Shown in pieces: positions 55,152 to 64,000 of a stretch of 64,000 bases of DNA. Below the pieces are notes generated by a model. That model ran no database searches and was not told the DNA's origin. It saw only the letters and a list, made by a program, of their open reading frames with translations. Origin of the DNA: Populus alba (taxonomy: Eukaryota; Streptophyta; Magnoliopsida; Malpighiales; Salicaceae); contig NC_133284.1 in NCBI RefSeq assembly GCF_005239225.2, positions 30,428,339-30,492,338 on the forward strand. Reading direction: 5' to 3'. A program made the translations under genes and the position numbers. Numbering within the stretch: position 1 is the first letter of the stretch; the number at the start of each line of letters is the position of its first letter.

Positions 55152-57350
55152 TCATGGTGCTGGTTGCGAAGACGAACCATGATATTGTGGATCAACACAA
55201 GATTGATCAGGATATAAAGGTCGAGGTGTAGGTCGATAAATTGGTTGAGATGTGGGACCCATAGGTGTTATTATCTGAGGAGCCATATGTGGCGGTATTG
55301 ATGGAGTCAAAGGTGGTGGCATACCTTGATCAATATTTGATATCCCACCATGGTATCCAAGATTGTTCACAAGATATTCTTTCATGGAATCCGTCTGCCG
55401 TTTCATTTCAAGAATAAAATCATCTTTTTTCTTTGTCTCCTCTTCTTTATCCTTTATCTCCTTTTGCAATGCTCGATACGATGAACTGGGATATGATGAC
55501 TCCACCGAATAGGAATGTGATGAAGAGCTTGTACTAACTATAGATTTTGGCATACGAGGTGCACAATATACCCTACCCTTTGTAACTTCTCCTGAAGCCA
55601 CACACCAAGCTGCTCCATCAAATGAAGGATGATTTTCCCGATCAGTTCCATACTTTGAAATCATCTCCATTTTATAATTTTCCTACAAATAAAATACATG
55701 CAACAATAAATTAATTTGAATGTTAAATAATATTGAAGTTATATTAAGAAATAATCAAATAAAAATACATACAACCACTTTTTTAGACTTGTTGTCGACG
55801 AAGCTACCAGACTGCTTAGTACTTTGATGCAAAGCTGAAAAGACATCATCCCATGGAGGTTCTTTTCCACCAGCTTCCTCTTGCTTTCAAGATTAATAAA
55901 TATTATAAAAGATAAATATACAAATTTTAATTCATTATCTTAAGCATAAAAAAAAAATTCCTTACCATGTTAGCTTGATATGATGCAAATGACACTGTTC
56001 CTCCAGAATGAGTGCTTATTTTTCCATCTGTTTGGGTTAATCGATTCCTCCTAGCAGATTCAGACCTCCTTTGAAATTCAGGGGTGGACCAAACATCTTT
56101 GATTATTTGATTCCAATCATCATTGTTTATCCAGGCAGGACCTTTATCAAGGCAATCTATAATATTTGTAGTGTTTTCTTTTGACATGGCTTTCTTGCGA
56201 GCTCGTGTCAATTGTTGATTCAAAGCTATCCTAGCCTTATCTTCCCAAATATTACGAACAATCGACTCATCTTCCTTAGGAAAGGAATATTTTTTCTACC
56301 AAATAATATATATACCAAGTAAAAAGAGTGCATAAAATTTCAAATTATACAAATAATTAATCATATTGTGTTATCTTGTTCAGAATTTGCAAGATGATGT
56401 AATAACTAAAGAAATTAAATGATATTAAAGAGTAAACAAGAAATAAGAACAAATTATAACACAAGTCAGTCATAGCTATTCAGTTGATAATTTTCATAAT
56501 GCTACATTAAAGTGATCAAAATTAAGAAGAATATTATGACAATTAGTGTTGGTTCTTACCTTAAACTCTCTAAAAAGTTCATCCCTGCACATTGAATCTA
56601 CTTTTTCCCAAAAGTGTCATGCTCCCTTAAAATTGGACCTCAAAATATTTCCAATTGCACGTCCACATGATGCATTATTGAACCTGAAAATATATAATAA
56701 CAAACTTATATTAAACAAATAATTATACAATAATAAGTAATTTTTTTCATACCTGAAAATATAACCTTAATCAGTTAGTTATTAAAAAGTTGAACTTACT
56801 TTGTGGTTCCATACAAACAAAGCTTTTTTTTTCTTGTTATTGGATCTATTGACGTGTCAAAACCCTTCCTTTTAACAATTTGATCATAATTATATGGAGA
56901 AGATGTTGAACCGTGATATGATGGAACACCATCTTGATCCTCATCACATACACCTCTCTCATTACTACCGTCTCCTTCATCTTCATCTCTAATGTTCACA
57001 TCATCAACATCACCATCAACTCTCCCATGACTCCCATATAAATTATGTCCTCCATAAACAAGTTGGTTATCTCGAGAGAAACCTCCTTGAGTTTGAAGCA
57101 AATCCTGAAAACGAAATCCCTCACAATATTGATATGCATCAACCCTCCCATAATCATGTTGAGGAGGATGTGTACTCCCCAAAGTAGGTATATAATACTC
57201 ATTTGCGTTCTGATACACAAGTTGATGAACTGTGGATCATTTGTTATTATGCCTTGATGTAGTTTGAAATGATTTGGATGAAGTGGACCTGTCACTCCTT
57301 GATGTGGACCTGTCACTCCTAGAATCTAATATGGATCCTCGTCGAGGCAT
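55152..57350 (-). pseudogene. TNP1/TNPA-like CACTA protein gene, degenerate
   Basis: Exon-like blocks on the minus strand. The first starts at 57350 with MPRRGSILDSRSDRSTS, and after an in-frame stop (57237-57239) continues with a Tyr/Gly/Asp-rich region to 56796. A block near 56690-56575 reads FNNASCGRAIGNILRSNFKG with a stop after it. The block at 56296-55965 is the plant Ptta/En-Spm (Transposase_24-like) domain (WINNDDWNQIIKDVWSTPEF, ARRNRLTQTDGKISTHSGG). A short block at about 55883-55770 and a final block to 55152 (HPSFDGAAWCVASGEVTKGRVY, then a coiled coil KEIKDKEEETKKKDDFILEM) follow. GT/AG borders are visible between blocks. The protein would bind the subterminal repeats. Confidence 0.78.
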
Positions 57351-57945
57351 GCTAAAAACCATAAAAAATATATACATTATCATATGAATATATCCAACAT
57401 AACAATAATAGCCATCACTCCAAAAAATATTATACTTCAAATAAAATAATTACTGTAACAAAACCAAATATGTAAACAACATCAAGACAATTTCATTAAG
57501 CATTCCTTGCAATGACAAAAATCAGCCATGAAGTTTATATTATCAAAAGCCAATTAACACAAACAATAAAAAAATTAAAATTCTAAATAACTAATTAAAC
57601 AGAAATCAAAATTTATGAGTATGCTTACCTTAATGTTTGGTCCTACAAATCAAAACATAGAGTAGGAAAAACCCTTTCTTTCACGATTCAACACCTATAA
57701 GCAAGAAAACGAATCACAAAATAAAATATAACATCAGAATCACAATTTAAAGATTGATACTTGAAAGGTTATAAATGGTTTCAAAGGTCAATGAAAATGA
57801 TTTATGTAATGTGATGCATAACACACACTTGAATAAAATAATAATAAAAAAAAACATTGAAAGCCTAAATATTGTCAAATAATATGAAAGCATCCATACA
57901 TATAATAAAGATAATTCATTACATATACTACAAAATATAATTAAC

Positions 57946-58095
57946 TTGTGCTACTCATTATTATCATCACTCCTAACCATCACCACCATAACAATCATCC
58001 TCATCATCATCATCATCTTCTTCTTCTTCTTCACCATCACCATCACCATCACCATCATCATCATCTTCTTCTTCTTCTTCTTCTTCTGCTTCATC
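57946..58095. repeat. CAT/CTT trinucleotide microsatellite
   Basis: Long imperfect runs of CAT, CAC and CTT triplets between the two CACTA genes. Open frames here are compositional artefacts. Confidence 0.85.
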
Positions 58096-58137
58096 ATCTT
58101 TGTTTCCCTAATTTATGTCAAGTTGAATCAATTCATG

Positions 58138-61100
58138 TTACCCGATTTCTTCATAATAAGATGATTCAACAAGTATATTTGGATCATCAAGTGTTTGAGT
58201 AGGAAGGACAAGAGATGGTTGAGAAATCTCATCTGATTGATCAACATCAAATGATCTCACATTGTTGGCATCTTCAATAAATTCACCCATGTCAACATTA
58301 TAACGACTTCTAGCAGTTGTCTTAATAACCGTCCACCATTCAGATGATTTATTACCAGGTGGATATGTATAGTAGACTTGTTAACATTGTTGTGCTAACA
58401 CAAAATCTTCATTTCCGTGTAGTCGAGATGTATGCTTGATTTCAACCAAACCATTTAAAGGATGCACTCTAATCCCTCGTTTTGTATCATACCAATTACA
58501 TTTAAACATAAATAACTTGCACTTACTCCCCAAGTATTTTAGCCAAACAACTTCTTTAAACATTCCATAATAATCACGTTCATCATCATCATAGCAACTT
58601 TCTTTCACACAAACTCCACTATTCATTGTCTTTTTAAAACGACCATAACGTTGAGTATGAAATTTAAAACCATTCACATAATACTCATTATAACATTTCA
58701 CTGAAGTTGAAGGGCCCATAGCAAGTCCAAAGAGCTGATTTTCAATTCCGTTAGATTGGTATTCCACCTAGCATAATAGTTAACTCCATAAGAAATAATG
58801 ATTTAAAAGAGATTAATAATATTTTTAAAGTAGCTAATTGACATAAAATATAAATTAATTTTATTAAAATACTTACATTATTTTTTAACCAATTTGGAAA
58901 GATCGCTTCGCATAATTTTTCAATTTCACCATCACTCGCATGTGGTTGTTGTGACTTTAGCTCTTGTCGGCATTGCCTAAAATTTTAAAATGTTAAAGTT
59001 AATAATAAATTATTATAAATTTAGTACAAAATAATATTTCATACTTACTCTAAATAAGGCTTCAATTCTTGACAATTGAATATCACATAGTTATGTGCAA
59101 TTTGCATTTCAGCATGTGACAACTGCCTTTTATAAAATCTTTTGGATAATTTTTTCCCTGTATAGGAAAAAATAGAGAGACATCCATCTACACTTCTAAG
59201 GCCACCATCATCATTCCGTGGAACTCGATTCCAAATTGTTTGCACGTCATCACCAAAATAATGAGATGCAAAATTGGTAATTTCATCAATCAAGTATGCT
59301 TCACATATGGAACCCTCAACTTGAGCTTTATTGGTCACTTTCTTCTTCAGATAAAACATATACCTATATCATTTATGTCAATTAGTTTATTTTTAAAAAA
59401 TAAAAAGTTAATAAAATTAACATAATATGGAAACATACCGTTCAAATGGATATATCCATCGATATTGAACTGGTCCACCAACTTTTTCCTCGTAAGGTAG
59501 ATGTATCGTCAAGTGTTCCATGGAGTCAAAGAAGGATGGAGGAAAAATCCTTTCAAGTTTGGAAATTATTTCAATAATATTCATCTGCATTAACTCCATG
59601 TGCTGGGCATTTAAATTTGTTGAACAAATATCTCAAAAAAATACAGACAGTTCAGTTAATGCCTCCCACAGTGGCCTAGGTAAGTAAGGTCGGAAAGCGG
59701 TTGGAAGAAGTCTTTGAATGAAGACATGACAATCATGGCTCTTCATCCCCGAAACCTTACATTGTGCCTCTTTCACACATCGTGAAATGCTTGAAGCATA
59801 ACCATTAGGAAATGATAATTCCTTCATCCATGACAAGACTTCTTGTTATTGTTTCTTGTGTAGACAATAAGTGCCTTTAGGTTTGAAAACCCGACCACTC
59901 ATATCTTGTTGCAAATGTAAATTTGGCTTATGACAATACAATTGAATATCCAACCTAGCCTTTAAATTGTCCTTGCTTCTATTCGGACAATCCATTATTG
60001 TATAAAAAATATTGTCAAAGACATTTTTCTCAATATGCATGACATCAAGATTATGACGAATCAAATTTGTATGCCAATATGGAAGCTCCCAGGAAATGCT
60101 CTTTTTCACCCAATTATGCTTAACACCAAAGCCAGGAATTTTATCATTATATGATGACCCTCCATTATGTCCCTCAGTATACTTCAACACTTCGTTCAAC
60201 ATTTCCAAACCAGATGGACGAGGTAAAGGAGGGAGCCTTTCAATTACTCCTTTCAAAAACTTATCAGATTGAAATCTATATGGGTGGTTCATGGGTAGGA
60301 ATCGTCGATGACAATCAAAAAATGTAGTTTTCCCTCCATTTTTTAATCTAAAAGCCTTGCTATGCTCCATACAATAAGGACAAGACAGATTTCCATGAGT
60401 ACTCCACCCCGATAACATGCCATATGCTGGAAAGTCACTAATGGTCCACATTAAAGCTGCCCTTAATTGAAAATTTTCCTTTCTATATACATCATATGTT
60501 TCAACACCAACATATCACAAATTCTTTAACTCATCAATCAAAGGTCTTAGGAAAACATCAAGCTTTTTACCCGGATTCTTTGGCCCAGGAATCATCATTG
60601 TCAAAAACATGAATGGTCTAGTCATGCACTTCCACGGAGGCAAATTATAAACAGTCACAATTACTGGCCAACAAGAGTATGTATTTGAAGACATGTCAAA
60701 TGGACAAAACCCATCAGTGCACAACCCTAACCGAATATTTCTCGGATCTGATGCAAAGCTTAAGTGGACACAATTAAACCCCTTCCATGCCTCCCCATCA
60801 GATGGGTGCACCATAACCCCATTATCAGAATTATGAAAATGATGCCATGTCATATCTTTTGAATGATATGGAGACATGAACAGTCTCTGAAGCCTTGGTG
60901 TCAAGGGAAAGTATCGGAGTTGCTTCTCCGCCTTATTGGAACCTTTACTAGTTGGATTTCTAGGTTTGTATCGTGAACTTCCACAAAAATCACAATTTAT
61001 TTTCATTGAATCTGCCCCATAGTACAGCATACAGTAATTAGGACACACATCATATTTCTCATAACCAAGTCCAAGTGGCCGCATAAATTTCTTGGCATCA

Positions 61101-61729
61101 TAAAAATTTGAAACCAAATTTTCATCATTAGGCATGCAACTTTTTGTAAAGTCAATAAAATTGTTGAAGGCATTCTGAGTCAAATTTAAAGTTGACTTCA
61201 TATTAAGCAATTGTACATAAGCAGATAATTTGGATTGCTTGGTACACCCATCCCACAACGGCTCCTCTGCAGCTTTCAAAAGCTTAAAAAATTTAGTTGC
61301 CTTCGGGTTTGGAATTTCCCCTGCGACCACAGGACTAGACACATTATCATTGTAGAATGCATCACCAACCCCCATTGCATCCATAACCAGATTCCTATAT
61401 GGATTCTTTAGACAAACATCATTCACAACATGACTCATTCCAATCAATGAAGGTCCAGCCAATATTGGTTCTACGACATAAGGCTCCCCATGTACAGTCC
61501 AATTTTCATAACAAGGTAAAAAACCTTTTGTCAATAGATGTTTACAAACATCATCTTCCTTTAAAAACTTTTGATTTTTGCACCTCACACAAGGACATCT
61601 AATTTTTCCCCCATATATATTTTTATCAATTGAAAATGCAAAATTGATAAATCTTCTAACACCCATAATGTATTCAGGACGAAGGCGACCATCCATAAGA
61701 TGACGATACATCCACGATCGATCATCCAT
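58138..61729 (-). pseudogene. TNP2/TNPD-like CACTA transposase gene with nonsense codons
   Basis: The frame from 61729 runs in a single register to about 59438. Residues 1-80 are the transposase-associated zinc domain (MDDRSWMYRHLMDGRLRPEY, CPCVRCKNQKF). The Transposase_21 catalytic region follows (LGLGYEKYDVCPNYCMLYYG, GLCTDGFCPFDM, DFPAYGMLSGWSTHG, LDVMHIEKNVFDNIF), and then the DUF4218 region (GYASSISRCV, KSHDCHVFIQRLLP, KLERIFPPSFFDSMEHL). Stops interrupt it at 60515-60517, 59846-59848 and 59633-59635. A likely intron (GTATGTTT to GATATAG, about 59363-59438) leads to EGSICEAYLIDE. A further exon near 58979-58884 and the DUF4216 exon (58768-58138) follow, the latter with a TAA at 58381-58383. 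It is the cut-and-paste transposase, now inactive. Confidence 0.85.
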
Positions 61730-61740
61730 GTTAATCTAAT

Positions 61741-62546
61741 TAACATGACAACACCAATAAGTATTTTTTGAAATAAGCATACTTCTTTAACTACTAGTAC
61801 TTAAACAATCTTTTAAAATAAAATATGTTCGGTTAGTATTTTATATTTCCATTTATATTTTCTAACTAGTGACAAAAGTAGACTTTTAGATTATGTTCGG
61901 TTAGTATTTTATACAGAATAAAAGGATAAAGAAAAAAAATATTTAGTTGAACAAATATTAAATAAATTTATCTTTATAATAGTTTTGGAATTCATTTTTT
62001 TTATTGCTCTTTCTAACTTTTGTTACCACCTCAAATAGTTTTTTTTTTTTTTTTAATTTGGATCCTTTTATTTTTATTGGATCCATCAAACTTTTTATTT
62101 TTATTCAGATATTTTTTTGCTCAACTAAGAAATGGTAAATGAAATCAGAAACATGCGAGGTAATACAAGATTAAAGAATTTTTTTAATTTTTTAAAAAGA
62201 TTAAAATGCAATTTAAAAAAAAACATAATTTATTATGAGTTACAATAGTTACTCACATTTGTATCTTTGTCTCTTATCATATACATTGTATATATCTTTT
62301 ATGTCGTAGTTAAATAATAATTATAATATTGGTGGATGAAAATATAAATACATTTGTTTTATAAATTCTTTAAGGCACAATCCAATTTAGTTGATTACAG
62401 GTTCTACAAGGACGAGCAATAATTATTGTTAATATTTATGGTTAAGGTAAAGGAGGTGTGAATATATTTATGTTAAACCTCTTTCTATGAAATACTTATT
62501 ATTTATATTTTGTTGTGTGATCAAAGTTTATAGTTAAACATGTATG
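61741..62546. other. AT-rich region without recognised features
   Basis: It includes the repeat pair ATGTTCGGTTAGTATTTTATA at about 61826 and 61894. No gene and no CACTA terminus is visible. Confidence 0.45.
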
Positions 62547-62586
62547 TTAACTATTAGTCTCTTGGATGAGGATTTGTTTTTGTATT
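62547..62586. repeat. 40-bp inverted repeat, left arm
   Basis: Perfect reverse complement of 63959-63998; it begins TTAACTATTAGTCTCTTGG. Outside and inside this 40-bp core the similarity stops. Confidence 0.9.
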
Positions 62587-63278
62587 ATGACATATATTTT
62601 TTTAAAATATCAAATTAATTTTTTTATATTTTTAAATAATTTTAATATAACAATGTTAAAAAAATTAAAAAAATTTATTTTAATATAATTTCAATTAAAA
62701 ATCACATGACATTATTTAATTTGCGTGTGTATACATGTTTTCCACGTGTAATTATAATTGCAATCACCGAATTTAAAGAATACTTACTTTTCCGTAAAAC
62801 ACCTAAAAGTGGTTTTGCATTTTCCAAAGTGTTGAATAACAATTTAAACATTTCTTTCAAACATCAATATCTCTCACCCATTTCTCCCATCTCTCCCTCA
62901 AAATCCGATCAACAGAATTCAATATCAAATTCAACAGATTTCAAGTTGTTTTTACTGCTGGGGTTTCTTTTTTCTTATTTTATCAATTATGTTGTGCATA
63001 TAGTAAAAGGAATCAACTTGTCCATCATTGTAATGTAAGTATTGTTATTTACTACACACCTAAATGTGTAATCATGTTTCTGAGAGTTTGATTGTACTCA
63101 ATATCACATTTAATGAAAGAAAATCATTCCATTAGTTTTCTTATACAAACTATCAATATTGTCCCAATGAAAGGCAAAGTTCCAACAACTTCAAAGGATT
63201 ACAATATACATGCCCAACAAAAAAATTACGCACCATATAATTAAGCTACCATGTAAAAATGGAGCAAAATAGACTTAC
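62587..63278. other. AT-rich sequence left of the exon-like segment
   Basis: A 110-codon plus-strand frame (62706-63038) is Leu/Ser/Phe-rich with no domain, and I do not accept it as a gene. Otherwise nothing is seen. Confidence 0.4.
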
Positions 63279-63387
63279 CAAAGCCCCAAGAATCAATGGC
63301 ACAAGGTGGAGGTTTTCTTATTGCAACCCAATCAGATTTAGCCAACTCTATTTGATTATGTTGTGATCCAATAAGCCATTCATATTG
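63279..63387 (-). pseudogene. Single exon-like segment of a SCY1-like pseudokinase gene
   Basis: A minus-strand segment of 109 nt is framed by a TTTTTTCAG acceptor and a G|GTAAGTC donor. It encodes QYEWLIGSQHNQIELAKSD then WVAIRKPPPCAIDSWGFG, split in the last Gly codon. The pattern ELAKSDW...AIDSWGxG resembles the plant SCY1-like (SCYL) N-terminal kinase-like protein, around kinase subdomains VIII-IX, where DSWG corresponds to the conserved Asp of helix F. This identification is from memory of the family. No neighbouring exons were recognised in the 600 bp to the right or 700 bp to the left, so it may be a captured fragment or part of a larger gene with long introns. Confidence 0.5.
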
Positions 63388-63958
63388 CTGAAAAAATAAA
63401 AAACATAAACAGTATGTTACACTCATCAAGTTATAACAATTGCTACTCTTTAAAACAAATTAGTGCTTTGCTCTCTAATCCTTTATCCTTTGTGTGATTG
63501 GAAATGGATCTATACTAATTAGTGCTTTGCTATAACTGACTTCACAGTGTAAACATCAACCTTGTGAACCGAAAACAGCAAAAGAGTGTCTAATATTTCC
63601 AATTTCACAATTTAAAGGGTCAAGTCCAGTGACCTCACAGCACTTGACCCTAGCCTTTTCCACAAATAATTCTAACAAGCCCATGTGATTGCTTGTAGTT
63701 TGTTAACTGATCCTATATCCACTGATAATGGCTAAGCAAGCAAAGATTTTCAGCATCAGTTTGCTTCATTCACACATAAATGACTAAATAATGAACCATT
63801 GCACAATGCTGGTGCATTTTACATGCATCATTACAGACAAACCTGCTAAAAAACATGCGATTGTTTCTGCAATTACATAAGTTGGCTCCAAACAATTTGC
63901 TACTTAGTTCATGCAACATAGTAACTATAAAAAAGCCAAAAGAGCTGTAGAACTCTTT
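63388..63958. other. Sequence right of the exon-like segment
   Basis: No recognised exon. A repeated word TTAGTGCTTTGCT occurs at about 63460 and 63519. A 39-codon minus-strand frame (about 63560-63680) has coding-like composition but no recognised similarity. Confidence 0.4.
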
Positions 63959-63998
63959 AATACAAAAACAAATCCTCATCCAAGAGACTAATAGTTAA
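63959..63998. repeat. 40-bp inverted repeat, right arm
   Basis: Reverse complement of 62547-62586, two bases before the window end. It could be a terminal inverted repeat of an element of about 1.45 kb, or an inverted duplication. Confidence 0.9.
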
Positions 63999-64000
63999 TT

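Larger units (their letters stand above)
54615..61740 (-). mobile_element. CACTA (En/Spm) DNA transposon, 3' end and gene region; 5' end not seen
   Basis: It starts with the terminal motif CACTACTAAAAAATG, which interrupts the vicilin-like fragment right after CGA, the probable 3-bp target. Subterminal repeats (54632-54915) follow. Two transposase-type genes lie on the minus strand: TNP2-like (61729-58138), then TNP1-like (57350-55152). The expected opposite terminus (TTTTTTAGTAGTG on the plus strand) and the remainder of the vicilin-like fragment are not found before 64000. The element therefore either extends beyond the window or has lost its 5' end; the right limit given is only the end of its gene region. 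Several nonsense codons make it non-autonomous. Confidence 0.88.

Noticed and set aside
57946..58202. His/Leu-rich or Ile/Phe-rich frames
   Set aside because: Translations of the CAT/CTT microsatellite.
62706..63038. 110-codon plus-strand frame near the right end
   Set aside because: AT-rich, biased composition, no domain, and no promoter or splice context that would support it.
63560..63680. 39-codon minus-strand frame reading VKCCEVTGLDPLNCEI
   Set aside because: It looks coding-like, but is too short, has no clear splice borders and does not match the SCYL family exon expected upstream.

Overview
This is nuclear DNA of a flowering plant, almost certainly a eudicot: AT-rich, intron-bearing, with two extensin (cell-wall hydroxyproline-rich glycoprotein) genes, relics of a vicilin-like seed-storage gene, and nested LTR retrotransposons plus a CACTA transposon. 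The species cannot be fixed from sequence alone; a woody rosid is only a guess. There is no bacterial, organellar or viral gene content, no rRNA or tRNA gene and no CRISPR array that I could see.

Layout. The host backbone is an old local duplication. Unit 1 runs: block X (about 854-2060), extensin promoter, extensin 1 (3033-3789 plus 21071-21630), a vicilin-like pseudogene on the minus strand (about 22480-23860). Unit 2 has block X again (about 47430-48370), extensin promoter, extensin 2 (51062-53376), and the C-terminal part of the vicilin-like gene (54269-54614). A third vicilin-like piece (44140-46565) suggests one more, mostly lost, unit.

Mobile DNA makes up most of the window. (1) A 17.3-kb Ty3/gypsy element of the Tat/Ogre type (3790-21065, minus strand) sits inside extensin 1 with a perfect 5-bp target duplication TCCTT. 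It has 2.9-kb LTRs, PBS, PPT, an extra ORF1 before gag, gag-protease, a candidate intron, RT, two RNase H domains and integrase, and a 108-bp satellite-like array before its 3' LTR. (2) A decayed Ty1/copia element (25571-41767, minus strand) is split by (3) a 12.3-kb non-coding element (28691-40991, plus strand, duplication ATGAA). Element 3 has the same PBS, the same PPT core and a homologous leader to element 1, and looks like its non-autonomous partner. (4) Two solo LTRs (44293-46423 and 48457-50264). (5) A CACTA/En-Spm element (from 54615 to beyond 61729) with remnants of both transposase genes on the minus strand. (6) Smaller relics of LINE, gypsy and copia elements.

Working state. Neither extensin looks intact: copy 1 is split by element 1, and copy 2 carries a frameshift that was itself tandemly duplicated. 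The vicilin-like copies and the CACTA genes are broken by frameshifts or stops. The two large LTR elements are young by LTR similarity. The right edge (62547-63998) holds a 40-bp inverted repeat enclosing what looks like one exon of a SCY1-like pseudokinase gene.
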